The position numbers and the translations under genes are program-made. Below the pieces are notes generated by a model. The model was not told the origin of the DNA and made no database searches. It worked only from the letters and a program-made list of their open reading frames with translations. Below are positions 29,114 through 37,757 of a DNA stretch of 64,000 nucleotides, piece after piece; positions within the stretch are counted from its first letter, which is position 1; each line of letters starts with the position of its first letter. Source of the DNA: Chloroflexi bacterium HGW-Chloroflexi-3 (GTDB lineage Bacteria > Chloroflexota > Anaerolineae > Anaerolineales > Anaerolineaceae); the NCBI GenBank assembly GCA_002842045.1, contig PHBX01000001.1:1-64000 (forward strand), read 5' to 3'.

Positions 29114-30748
29114 ATGAAATCTGTACGATCAATGGTATTAGTCTCAAGCGACCCAATCAGCATGGAACGCGGTGCTGAACAAGTCTATGCAAACTTGAAA
29201 ACTGAAATTGAAACATTAGGTTTATCTGATGAAATATCACTCACAATGATTGGTGATGTCGGACGACATGATGCTTTACCTTTTGTAATAATTTATCCTG
29301 AAGCCACCATTTATGGACCTGTAAAACCCGAAAATGCTCAACACTTGGTAGAAGAACATTTATATAAGGGACGTGTTGTTCATGAATTACAAGCTTCCCA
29401 TAAAGAATTAACCGGGAAAATAGCCTGGGTTAACGCTAGAAAAGGAACCTTACCGGCAGAACAGCGAATTGTTCTCCAACGAGTAGGAATTATTGATCCT
29501 GAAAATATCGAAGAATACATCATCAATGATGGATATCAAGCATTAGGGAAAGTACTTTCGGAAATGAGCCCGAGAGATGTCATTGAGGAAGTGAAAGCTT
29601 CCGGACTTCGTGGACGAGGTGGAGCAGGTTTTCCTACCGGCTTGAAATGGGGATTTGTTTCCGGTACACCTGCCAAGAAGAAATATGTTATTTGTAATGG
29701 TGACGAGTCTGAACCAGGCACATTTAAGGATCGTCTAATTCTGGAAGGTGATCCCCACAGTATCATTGAGGCAATGTCTATTGCTGCATATGCAGTTGGA
29801 GCCAATGAAGGTTTTATTTATATTCGTGGTGAGTACATGCTTGCTCAAGAACGGCTTAAGAAAGCCATAAAACAAGCTTATGAATACGGAATTTTGGGTG
29901 AAAAAATCTTCGGCTCAGATTTCAATTTCGATATTCATGTTCACAGTGGTGCCGGAGCGTATATCTGTGGAGAAGAAACTGCTCTAATTGAATCGATTGA
30001 AGGAAAAAGAGGGGAGCCCCGAGCTCGCCCTCCATATCCAACCACCCATGGTTTATGGGGAAAACCAACCTTAGTAAATAATGTGGAAACATTGGCAAAT
30101 ATTCCAGCGATCCTCCGCAATGGCGGAAAATGGTATCGAAATTTTGGCACCCGTTCCAGTCCGGGCACAAAAGTTTACACAATTTTAGGGAATGTCAATG
30201 TAACTGGATTAATTGAAGTACCCATGGGAATCACATTACGAGAAGTGATCGCCATTTACGCCAAAGGGATGAAAAGAGACGTTAGCTTTAAAGTTGCTCA
30301 AACCGGTGGGTCCAGTGGTTCTATCATTCCGGCAAGTTTACAGGATACTCCAATGGACTTCGACTCGTTCCAAAACGCGGGTGTCTCTTTAGGTTCTGGT
30401 GCATTGTTGATATGTGATGAAAATACCTGTGTTTTAGACCTGGCAAAAGTTCTTCAAAATTTCTTCAAAAAAGAGAGCTGTGGTAAATGTAATCCGTGTC
30501 GTATTGGAAATGAAAGAGCTTATCAAATTTTGGAGAATATTTCTCAGGGAACTGGCACAATGCAGGATTTAGATGATTTGGCTATGATCAGCAAAAACCT
30601 TTTTGAGCTTTCAAATTGCGGTTTGGGGCAAACAGCCGGTTCACCTATTCGAGATATATTGAACCATTATCGAGCTGAAGTAGAAGCCCATATTAGATTA
30701 AAAGTTTGTCCATCCGGTGTATGTCCGATGAGTGGCAAAAGATTATAA
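29114..30748 (+). CDS. hoxF: NuoF/HoxF-type diaphorase flavoprotein, cysteine-free N-terminal domain
   Basis: A 544-residue NAD(P)-binding flavoprotein of the hydrogenase. The FMN/NAD domain ([24 protein letters not shown]) and the [4Fe-4S] domain (ESCGKCNPCRIG) are intact. The N-terminal thioredoxin-like domain (about residues 1-95) is kept as a fold (PFVIIYPEATIYG matches the paralogue) but contains no cysteine, so it cannot bind a cluster. There is no C-terminal ferredoxin domain; the protein ends at CPSGVCPMSGKRL. It differs from the other two NuoF copies, which are closer to each other. Confidence 0.9.
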   Translation: MKSVRSMVLVSSDPISMERGAEQVYANLKTEIETLGLSDEISLTMIGDVGRHDALPFVIIYPEATIYGPVKPENAQHLVEEHLYKGRVVHELQASHKELTGKIAWVNARKGTLPAEQRIVLQRVGIIDPENIEEYIINDGYQALGKVLSEMSPRDVIEEVKASGLRGRGGAGFPTGLKWGFVSGTPAKKKYVICNGDESEPGTFKDRLILEGDPHSIIEAMSIAAYAVGANEGFIYIRGEYMLAQERLKKAIKQAYEYGILGEKIFGSDFNFDIHVHSGAGAYICGEETALIESIEGKRGEPRARPPYPTTHGLWGKPTLVNNVETLANIPAILRNGGKWYRNFGTRSSPGTKVYTILGNVNVTGLIEVPMGITLREVIAIYAKGMKRDVSFKVAQTGGSSGSIIPASLQDTPMDFDSFQNAGVSLGSGALLICDENTCVLDLAKVLQNFFKKESCGKCNPCRIGNERAYQILENISQGTGTMQDLDDLAMISKNLFELSNCGLGQTAGSPIRDILNHYRAEVEAHIRLKVCPSGVCPMSGKRL

Positions 30749-30785
30749 GTAATGAATTTTTATAATTGAACGAAGGAGAAACGCT

Positions 30786-32717
30786 ATGTATCAACTCAAA
30801 ATAGATGATAAAGAAATCGAAGTGCCGGAAGGAACAACAGTTTTAAAAGCAGCGGGTATGGCTGGTGTTGAAATTCCAACCTTATGTGATCACCCAGCAC
30901 TTGAACCTTATGGTGGATGTCGTTTATGCCTGGTAGAAATTGAAGGTGCTCGTACTTTACAACCAGCCTGTACGCTTCCTGTTTCTGACAAAATGGTAAT
31001 AAAAACTCAAACAGAAAAAGTTAAAAATGCAAGAAAATTTATCCTTTCCATGATTTTCAGTGAAAGAAACCACTTCTGCCCTTATTGTCAGGTAAGTGGA
31101 AGTGATTGTGAATTACAAAATGCGGCCTACGGTGAAGGAATGACCCACTGGCCAATTCAACCTAATTGGCAACCTTATCCTGTTGATGCCTCCCATCCAT
31201 ACTTTGTTTTAGAACACAATCGATGTATTCTTTGCCGGCGTTGTGTGCGTGCATGTGCAGAGCTCGTTGGTAATTTCACCCTTGGTATGGAAGAACGAGG
31301 AGCTAATACCTTATTGGTCGCCGACCTGGGTGTGCCATTAGGTTCAAGTTCCTGCATCTCCTGTGGCGTTTGTGTTCAAATCTGTCCAACCGGGGCATTA
31401 ATTGATCGTTGGAGTGCTTATCGTGGACAGGAAAAAGATGTATCGTCAACAAAAACGATCTGTCTTGGTTGTTCCATTGGTTGTGGAATTGAGGTTTTGC
31501 ATCGTGATAATAACCTGATCAAAATCAACGGTGATTGGGATGCAGAAATCAATGGCGGTGTGCTATGTGATGTAGGGCGCTTTATACCAATGGATGAAAA
31601 ACGGAATCGCTTGGCTACACCCATGATTCGCAAAGATGGTGGACTGAAAGCAGCAACATGGGATGAAGCATTATCAGTTGTGATGGAGAATTTCAAACCA
31701 TTCATCAACAAAAAAGAAAACGGAATAGCAGCGATTGCTTCTACCAGATTACCTGCTGATGTGCTCTATTATTACAAACAAGTCTTTGAAGAAATATTAG
31801 GTAGTAATATGGTCACCAGCACCGAAGAAGGACGCTACACCGAAGTATTATCTGAATTTGCAGAAGATAAAGGACCCTTCGAAGTGAAATTATCTGAAAT
31901 TCAAAAAGCAGACACAATCATGACAATTGGGTTGGATCTGACAAAGGATCATCAGGTTGCTGGCTTTTTCATCAAAAGGTTGATACCAGAAGGTACTAAA
32001 GTTATTCCAGTAAGTTATGAATCCAGTGGTATGGATGCCTTTACCCATCATTCAATGATTATCGAACGGAATGAAGATCTTGCTTTCATTCAGGCACTGG
32101 ATGCAGCAATCACTGGTTTAGATTGTAGTCAATTTTCTGAAAAATCAGGTGTTTCTTCTCAGGAAATCACCGAAATTGCTAATTTATTGGATCGCTCTCA
32201 AAATCTTGTGATCGTTTACGGGACAGATTTTAATACCAAACAAAAAAAAGAAACTGTGCAATCATTGCTAAAACTTGCAAAGAAACTCAATGCAAAACTG
32301 ATCAGTCCCAAAGGTAAAGCAAACAGTCTGGTCGCAGAGCAATTGAAATTAAACAAATCATTTAATGTTAATGGGCACAAAGCTGCATATGTTGCCCTTG
32401 GTGATGAAGATCCTTCACAGGCAATTATTAAGAAATTAGAGAATATTTCATTCCTGGTGGTCCAGGCCAGTTATCATTCTGCGCTTACAGCAAAAGCAGA
32501 TGTAGTTTTACCAGTGACCAACTGGTTGGAACAGAGTGGATATTACATCACTTGTGATGGTCATGTACAATTGGCAAATAAATCCTTGCAATCTCCAGTT
32601 GATGTGAAAACAAATAAAGAAGTAGTGCTAGCAATTGCCGACCAACTAAAAATTATCGTTAATCCAGTATGGGATAAAGCTGTCAAATTAGAAAAATCAG
32701 TCGTCGAAATTGAATAA
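30786..32717 (+). CDS. hoxU: HoxU/NuoG-type iron-sulfur subunit with degenerate molybdopterin-like domain
   Basis: A 643-residue electron-transfer subunit. Cys34, Cys45, Cys48 and Cys62 bind a plant-type [2Fe-2S] cluster; HFCPYC with a later Cys108 is the HoxU-type His-Cys3 [4Fe-4S] site; CILCRRCVRAC and CISCGVCVQIC bind two more. Beyond about residue 220, where normal HoxU (about 240 residues) ends, it continues as a NuoG-like molybdopterin-oxidoreductase domain that begins with CLGCSIGC and a further Cys, but lacks an active-site Cys/Sec motif like that of the formate dehydrogenase in this window. The domain is probably structural. It links the diaphorase to hoxYH. Confidence 0.9.
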   Translation: MYQLKIDDKEIEVPEGTTVLKAAGMAGVEIPTLCDHPALEPYGGCRLCLVEIEGARTLQPACTLPVSDKMVIKTQTEKVKNARKFILSMIFSERNHFCPYCQVSGSDCELQNAAYGEGMTHWPIQPNWQPYPVDASHPYFVLEHNRCILCRRCVRACAELVGNFTLGMEERGANTLLVADLGVPLGSSSCISCGVCVQICPTGALIDRWSAYRGQEKDVSSTKTICLGCSIGCGIEVLHRDNNLIKINGDWDAEINGGVLCDVGRFIPMDEKRNRLATPMIRKDGGLKAATWDEALSVVMENFKPFINKKENGIAAIASTRLPADVLYYYKQVFEEILGSNMVTSTEEGRYTEVLSEFAEDKGPFEVKLSEIQKADTIMTIGLDLTKDHQVAGFFIKRLIPEGTKVIPVSYESSGMDAFTHHSMIIERNEDLAFIQALDAAITGLDCSQFSEKSGVSSQEITEIANLLDRSQNLVIVYGTDFNTKQKKETVQSLLKLAKKLNAKLISPKGKANSLVAEQLKLNKSFNVNGHKAAYVALGDEDPSQAIIKKLENISFLVVQASYHSALTAKADVVLPVTNWLEQSGYYITCDGHVQLANKSLQSPVDVKTNKEVVLAIADQLKIIVNPVWDKAVKLEKSVVEIE

Positions 32718-32748
32718 TGTCTACCGGTAGAAATGAGGTAAAAATATT

Positions 32749-33288
32749 ATGAGTAAACCAAAAGTTGCAACAGATTGGATGGCAGGATGTGCTGGTTGTC
32801 ACATGTCTTTGCTGGACATAGATGAAAGAATACTACAAGTTTTAGAGTTGATTGACCTGCGAGCATCACCAATAACAGACCTTAAAGAAGCAGACGAATC
32901 TGGTGTCGTAGTCGGAGTCTTGGAAGGTGGAATCAATAACACAGCCAATGAACATCAGGCTAAGTTAATGCGCTCACGCTGCAAAATTCTCGTTGCCTTA
33001 GGAGATTGTGCAGTGTTTGGTGGTGTTCCTGCTATGCGAAATTTTTTCACCATTGAAGAATCCTTAAGAAGAGCATACATAGAGACAGAAAGCACTGTAG
33101 ATGGTTTCATCCCAACGGATCCTGAGTTGGCGGTGCCCACCCGTGTTAGAGCTGTATCAGAAGTCGTTCCTGTGGATATTCATGTGCCTGGATGCCCACC
33201 CAGTGCCGATGTGATTTTCCATGTGTTGTCGGAATTAGCACAGGGTAGAATTCCAGAAATCAAAGATGAAAATCTTCACTGGCATTAG
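32749..33288 (+). CDS. hoxY: [NiFe] hydrogenase small subunit
   Basis: A 179-residue small subunit of a soluble (group 3) [NiFe] hydrogenase. Cys14 and Cys17 (CAGCHMSLLD), Cys87 (ALGDC) and the Cys of HVPGCPPSAD bind the proximal [4Fe-4S] cluster. There is no twin-arginine signal and no second or third cluster, as expected for cytoplasmic HoxY. It lies 9 nt before hoxH. Confidence 0.95.
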   Translation: MSKPKVATDWMAGCAGCHMSLLDIDERILQVLELIDLRASPITDLKEADESGVVVGVLEGGINNTANEHQAKLMRSRCKILVALGDCAVFGGVPAMRNFFTIEESLRRAYIETESTVDGFIPTDPELAVPTRVRAVSEVVPVDIHVPGCPPSADVIFHVLSELAQGRIPEIKDENLHWH

Positions 33289-33297
33289 GAGAAAATA

Positions 33298-34728
33298 ATG
33301 GTAGCGCAAAAAATAACAATCGAACCTGTAACCCGTATCGAAGGGCACGCAAAAATCACCATTCATATGAAGAATGATAATCAGTCCGTAGATCATGCTT
33401 ATTTGCATATAAACGAATTCCGTGGATTTGAGAAATTCTGTGAAGGTAGAATGGTATTTGAAATGCCGTTGATAACCCCTAGAATTTGCGGAATTTGTCC
33501 GGTCAGCCACCATTTAGCAGCAGCCAAAGCTGGTGATGCCGTCCTGGGTGCACCTCCACCGCGACCTGCATCACTCCTGCGCGAATTAATGCACATGGGT
33601 CAGATTATCCAGTCACATGGCATGCATTTCTTTGAATTAGCAGGTCCCGACCTGTTACTGGGATTCGACGCCGATCCGGCAATTCGAAATGTTGTAGGAC
33701 TGGTCCAAAATGCCCCAGATATAACAGTTAAAGCTGTTCAATTACGCAAATATGGACAGGAAATTATTCGAATTTTGGGAGGACGTCGTGTACATCCAAC
33801 ATTTGCGGTGCCAGGTGGTGTCAATAAAGCCTTAAGCGCATCTGATCGAGAATTGATTCTTGCGGAATTGGATCAGGCTATCGAAACGACCCAATTAGGA
33901 ATTTCCATCATGAAAGATTGGGCAGCAAAAAATATGGAAGATATTCAAAAATTTGCTGTTTTCCCAACTGGCTACTTTGGTTTAATTACTGACGAAAATG
34001 GCCTTGAACTTTATGATGGTAATTTGCGCTTAATCGGTAGAGATGGTGATCAATTGGAACGATTCCCAGCCTCAAATTATCTCGATTTTATTGGTGAACA
34101 TGTTGAAAACTGGTCATACCTCAAATTTCCATTCTATAAAAAATTGGGGTGGCCGGATGGTGTTTATCGGGTCGGTCCGTTAGGAAGGTTAAATATCATT
34201 GACAAAATTGACACACCTCTTGCCAATGAAGAATTCAAAGTTTACAAGAAAATCAATGGTGGAAAACCCATCGAAAATACACTTTATTACCATTACTCCA
34301 GATTGATTGAGACTTTATTTGCTGCAGAACGTGTTAAAGTCCTGTTGGATGATCCGGATATCCTGTCCAATGATATTCTTAACACCCGTCACAACTTCCA
34401 GGGTGAAGGTGTTGGAGTAATCGAAGCACCTCGAGGAACATTAATCCATCATTATTGGGCGAATGAAAATGGTCAAATCCAGAAATTAAACCTGATCGTC
34501 TCAACTGGACATAACAACTATGCCATGAGCAAAGCTGTCGATATGGTTGCCAAAACCTACGTAAAAGGACCAGATATTCACGAAGGTTTACTCAATCGGG
34601 TTGAAGCAGCTGTGCGTGCGCATGACCCGTGTTTGTCCTGTTCCACTCATGCAGTTGGACAAATGCCAATGATCGTTGAAGTTGTCGATGCTGCTGGAAA
34701 AACCATCCAGACCTTAAAACGCGAATAA
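33298..34728 (+). CDS. hoxH: [NiFe] hydrogenase large subunit
   Basis: A 476-residue catalytic subunit that splits or makes H2. The nickel-binding L1 motif RICGIC (Cys64, Cys67) and the L2 motif DPCLSCSTH (Cys445, Cys448, His451) are both present. A 25-residue tail follows His451 and should be removed by a maturation endopeptidase, whose gene is next. Surrounding NuoE/NuoF/NuoG-like genes make this a bidirectional NAD(P)-linked, group 3d-like or bifurcating HydL-type enzyme. Confidence 0.96.
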   Translation: MVAQKITIEPVTRIEGHAKITIHMKNDNQSVDHAYLHINEFRGFEKFCEGRMVFEMPLITPRICGICPVSHHLAAAKAGDAVLGAPPPRPASLLRELMHMGQIIQSHGMHFFELAGPDLLLGFDADPAIRNVVGLVQNAPDITVKAVQLRKYGQEIIRILGGRRVHPTFAVPGGVNKALSASDRELILAELDQAIETTQLGISIMKDWAAKNMEDIQKFAVFPTGYFGLITDENGLELYDGNLRLIGRDGDQLERFPASNYLDFIGEHVENWSYLKFPFYKKLGWPDGVYRVGPLGRLNIIDKIDTPLANEEFKVYKKINGGKPIENTLYYHYSRLIETLFAAERVKVLLDDPDILSNDILNTRHNFQGEGVGVIEAPRGTLIHHYWANENGQIQKLNLIVSTGHNNYAMSKAVDMVAKTYVKGPDIHEGLLNRVEAAVRAHDPCLSCSTHAVGQMPMIVEVVDAAGKTIQTLKRE

Positions 34729-34731
34729 TTT

Positions 34732-35274
34732 ATGAAAGAAGAAAAAAAGCATCCTTCAAAGCGTGATGGTTCAAAGCACGCTTTGAAGGATATTACCAAA
34801 ACTCTACTCATCGGATATGGGAACCCGGATCGTGAAGATGATGGCGTAGCCTGGCACATCTTACGAGGAGTGGCAGATTTTTTTGAATTGATCATACCGG
34901 ATACCCTGGATGAAGATTTGATTAAGGTTGATGAAAAATTACATTTCCTCTTCGATTTACAATTGATACCGGAAATGACTTTTGATATGGCTCAATATTC
35001 CAGAATATGTTTTGTGGATGCACACACGGGAGCCATGGAAAATGACCTTAATATCCAGACATTGGATAGAAAATTCCAAAATTCCCCTCTCACCCATCAC
35101 ATGACACCGCAAACTATTCTTTCAATTCTTGAACATACTTTCAACCATCGACCAGAAGCAATTCTGGTTTCTGTGCGAGGATATCAATTTGGTTTTGAGA
35201 ATTTACTTTCACCCAGAACAAAAAATCTGGCTACAGAAGCCATTGACAAAATCTCTCAATGGATCATAAGCTGA
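34732..35274 (+). CDS. hoxW: [NiFe] hydrogenase maturation endopeptidase
   Basis: A 180-residue peptidase of the HycI/HybD/HoxW family that should cut the HoxH tail after nickel insertion. LLIGYGNPDREDDG holds the first acidic nickel-sensing residue, VDAHTG the second, and HHMTP a histidine. The first 22 or so residues are an unusual basic extension; the DNA for them contains a perfect 15-bp inverted repeat (34751-34791). The ATG at 34732 lies 3 nt after the hoxH stop with no ribosome site, so translation is probably coupled. A later TTG at 34783 is an alternative start. Confidence 0.85.
   Translation: MKEEKKHPSKRDGSKHALKDITKTLLIGYGNPDREDDGVAWHILRGVADFFELIIPDTLDEDLIKVDEKLHFLFDLQLIPEMTFDMAQYSRICFVDAHTGAMENDLNIQTLDRKFQNSPLTHHMTPQTILSILEHTFNHRPEAILVSVRGYQFGFENLLSPRTKNLATEAIDKISQWIIS
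34751..34791. repeat. Perfect 15-bp inverted repeat inside the 5' end of the protease gene
   Basis: Bases 34751-34765 pair perfectly with 34777-34791 around an 11-nt loop. It lies about 20 nt after the hoxH stop, within codons 7-20 of the protease gene. There is no T-run, so it is not a plain terminator; it could slow ribosomes or protect the upstream mRNA from 3' decay. Confidence 0.8.
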
Positions 35275-35311
35275 TTTAATTTTTGTTTTTAATTTTTTCT
35301 CAAAATTTAAG

Positions 35312-35345
35312 AACAACCTCCTTAACCATTCAGGAGGTTTTGTCA
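35312..35345 (+). terminator. Terminator of the hydrogenase operon
   Basis: AACCTCCT (35315-35322) and AGGAGGTT (35332-35339) pair perfectly and are followed by TT and TGT. It lies 38 nt after the protease stop codon. Confidence 0.75.
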
Positions 35346-35373
35346 TTGTAATAATGTGATTAAAATTTATAAT
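35346..35373 (+). promoter_or_regulatory. Candidate promoter of the formate dehydrogenase operon
   Basis: TTGTAA (35346-35351) and TATAAT (35368-35373) are 16 bp apart, directly after the hydrogenase terminator. It would give a leader of about 155 nt; a second weaker TATATT at 35393-35398 may also work. Confidence 0.5.
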
Positions 35374-35535
35374 TCCTGGCAAAAAAATATGTTATATTAA
35401 ATATCTTATAGAATTTCTCTTATTTATCCAAATAGCTTTTTAGTATGAAAGATCAATATTTTGAGCAATTGATCCAAATACAATTTAATCCTGGTTTTTT
35501 TACACTTTTAAATCTATCAAGAAAAGGAATTAGTT

Positions 35536-36093
35536 ATGGAAGATCAGTCATCGGAACAGACATATGGATTAATTACCCCCTCTTTCCATCTATTACTTAA
35601 AGAATTTCCGCTTAATCAACCTGAATCCCGAGAAATTATCGATGAGATTTTACATTCTTTCAGAGATGTACCGGGTGGTTTAATGGTCATTCTTAATGAG
35701 ATCCAAAGCAAAATTGGTTATATTTCCCAGCCTATTCAGGAGTATATTTCTCTGATATTAAACATTCCCGTCAGCACAATTACCGGTGTTGTAAGTTTTT
35801 ATTCATTTTTCACCACCAAACCAAGAGGTGATCATACGATTAAGTTCTGCATGGGAACTGCCTGTTATGTTGGAGGAACTCCTCAGCTCATGCGTAAAGC
35901 AGAGCAAATTCTGGATATTCAGACAGGTGATACGACTCCTGATAACCACATAACCATGGAGGTTTGCCGTTGTGTGGGCTCTTGCAGCCAGGCTCCGGTT
36001 GTTGTGGTTGATGAACAACTCTATGGGCGTGTCCGCCCCAGCAAGGTTCCCCCATTAATTCGCGACATTATGAAAACTTACGAAGATTCTTAA
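35536..36093 (+). CDS. NuoE-type [2Fe-2S] subunit of formate dehydrogenase
   Basis: A 185-residue full-length NuoE-type protein. Cluster cysteines lie in FCMGTAC and CRCVGSC, and the block [16 protein letters not shown] is intact. It is the nearest relative of the shortened NuoE at 25371. It leads an operon with a NuoF and a molybdenum formate dehydrogenase, so it probably carries electrons between formate oxidation and NAD(P). Confidence 0.92.
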   Translation: MEDQSSEQTYGLITPSFHLLLKEFPLNQPESREIIDEILHSFRDVPGGLMVILNEIQSKIGYISQPIQEYISLILNIPVSTITGVVSFYSFFTTKPRGDHTIKFCMGTACYVGGTPQLMRKAEQILDIQTGDTTPDNHITMEVCRCVGSCSQAPVVVVDEQLYGRVRPSKVPPLIRDIMKTYEDS

Positions 36094-36107
36094 GGAGCAT
36101 TTTTCAA

Positions 36108-37757
36108 ATGACAAAAATTACAAGTCTAAATCAACTTATAAATCTTCAAGAACAGATTATTGAAAAAAAACGTGATGATATCACCTCTCATCCGGGAAAA
36201 AGCTGGGGGTCAGAAAAATTTGCTCCTCAAGCTCTTAAAGAGGATCAGGAACTAGATGCACCACGTGGAAAAGAAATCCGGGTCGTTCTTCGAAACTGTA
36301 CCCTTATAGACCCGGAAAATCTGGATGACTACATATCCGAAGATGGTTACCAGGCTTTGGCAATGGTATTGGAACAATATACTCCTGAACAGGTCATCGA
36401 AACAATCGCTCTATCTGGATTACGAGGTCGCGGTGGTGCAGGTTTCCCAACCGCAAAAAAATGGGAACTTACCAGAAATAATCCAGGAACTCAAAAATTC
36501 ATCATTTGTAATGCAGATGAAGGTGACCCGGGTGCTTTTATGAACCGCAGAGTCCTTGAAGGGGACCCACATTCAGTTTTGGAAGGTATGGCCGTTGCTG
36601 CTTATGCAATTGGTGCACAGCAGGGTTATGTTTACTGCCGGGCTGAATACCCCATTGCTGTTCGCACGCTCATTAAAGCAATCCAGCAAGCACAGGATTA
36701 TGGCATCCTGGGAAACAATATTTTTGGTAGTGATTTTTCATTCAACATAGAATTGAGAATGGGTGCAGGAGCTTTTGTTTGCGGTGAGGAAACAGCTTTA
36801 ATCGCTTCCGTTGAAGGGAAACGCGGTGAACCTCGTCCTCGTCCTCCTTTCCCAGCAGTTTCAGGGCTTTGGGGAAAACCAACCAGCATCAACAATGTTG
36901 AAACCTTTGCGAATATTCCTCAAATCATTCTTACTGGTCCCGAATGGTTTGCTAGTATGGGCACCGAAAAAAGTAAAGGAACGAAAACTTTTGCCCTGGC
37001 AGGTGATGTAAACCACACTGGTTTGATCGAAGTACCATTAGGCATCTCACTCAGAGAAATTGTTTATGATGTGGGTGAAGGAATTAAGAAAAATAAAGGA
37101 TTGAAAGCTATTCAAACCGGTGGACCTATGGGTGGGTGTATTCCAGCAAGTATGATCGATTTACGGGTGGATTATGAATCCTTAACCGCTGCAGGTTCCA
37201 TGATGGGATCTGGTGGCATGATTGTCATGGATGAAGATACCTGCATGGTTGACATCGCTCGCTTCTTTATGGAATTTAACCAGGAAGAAAGTTGTGGTAA
37301 GTGTACACCCTGCCGTGTTGGCACATACAGCATGCTACAGATTCTAAATCGCATCTGTCAGGGAGAGGGCGTTGAAGGCGACATAGAAGAATTGGAACGT
37401 TTAAGCAAGGTAACCAAAGTTCATAGTCTTTGTGGTTTAGGGCAAGGTGCACCCAATCCAGTCATCAGTACAATCAAACATTTTAGGGATGAATACGAAG
37501 CGCACATTTTTGAAAAACGCTGTCCCGCGAAAGTCTGCCGTGCGTTAATTCGTTACGAAATCATTAAAGACAATTGCACTGGATGTACCTTTTGCGCAAA
37601 AAATTGCCCGGTTGGTGCAATCACTGGAGAACGCAGGAAACCACATGAGATTGATCAGGAAATCTGCATTCAATGTGGAATTTGTTTTCAAACCTGTAAC
37701 TTCAATGCGATTGAAATATTACCTGGAAAAGTCCAATTGGTAGGAGAACATTCATGA
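36108..37757 (+). CDS. NuoF-type flavoprotein with C-terminal ferredoxin domain (formate dehydrogenase partner)
   Basis: A 549-residue NAD(P)-binding flavoprotein. The FMN/NAD domain ([24 protein letters not shown]), the [4Fe-4S] domain ([12 protein letters not shown]) and a C-terminal pair of [4Fe-4S] motifs ([23 protein letters not shown]) are present. In place of the N-terminal thioredoxin-like domain it has a short charged stretch of about 55 residues. The body is nearly the same as the NuoF at 26773. It overlaps the formate dehydrogenase start by ATGA, so the two are translated together. The layout resembles HylB/FdhF-type bifurcating formate dehydrogenases. Confidence 0.93.
   Translation: MTKITSLNQLINLQEQIIEKKRDDITSHPGKSWGSEKFAPQALKEDQELDAPRGKEIRVVLRNCTLIDPENLDDYISEDGYQALAMVLEQYTPEQVIETIALSGLRGRGGAGFPTAKKWELTRNNPGTQKFIICNADEGDPGAFMNRRVLEGDPHSVLEGMAVAAYAIGAQQGYVYCRAEYPIAVRTLIKAIQQAQDYGILGNNIFGSDFSFNIELRMGAGAFVCGEETALIASVEGKRGEPRPRPPFPAVSGLWGKPTSINNVETFANIPQIILTGPEWFASMGTEKSKGTKTFALAGDVNHTGLIEVPLGISLREIVYDVGEGIKKNKGLKAIQTGGPMGGCIPASMIDLRVDYESLTAAGSMMGSGGMIVMDEDTCMVDIARFFMEFNQEESCGKCTPCRVGTYSMLQILNRICQGEGVEGDIEELERLSKVTKVHSLCGLGQGAPNPVISTIKHFRDEYEAHIFEKRCPAKVCRALIRYEIIKDNCTGCTFCAKNCPVGAITGERRKPHEIDQEICIQCGICFQTCNFNAIEILPGKVQLVGEHS

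Noticed and set aside
25371..32717. Respiratory complex I operon
   Set aside because: No membrane subunits (NuoA, H, J-N) or NuoBCDI are present; the genes fit a soluble hydrogenase diaphorase.
22707..35274. [FeFe] hydrogenase catalytic subunit
   Set aside because: No H-cluster motifs are found in any frame. The catalytic unit is the [NiFe] HoxYH pair with L1 and L2 motifs.
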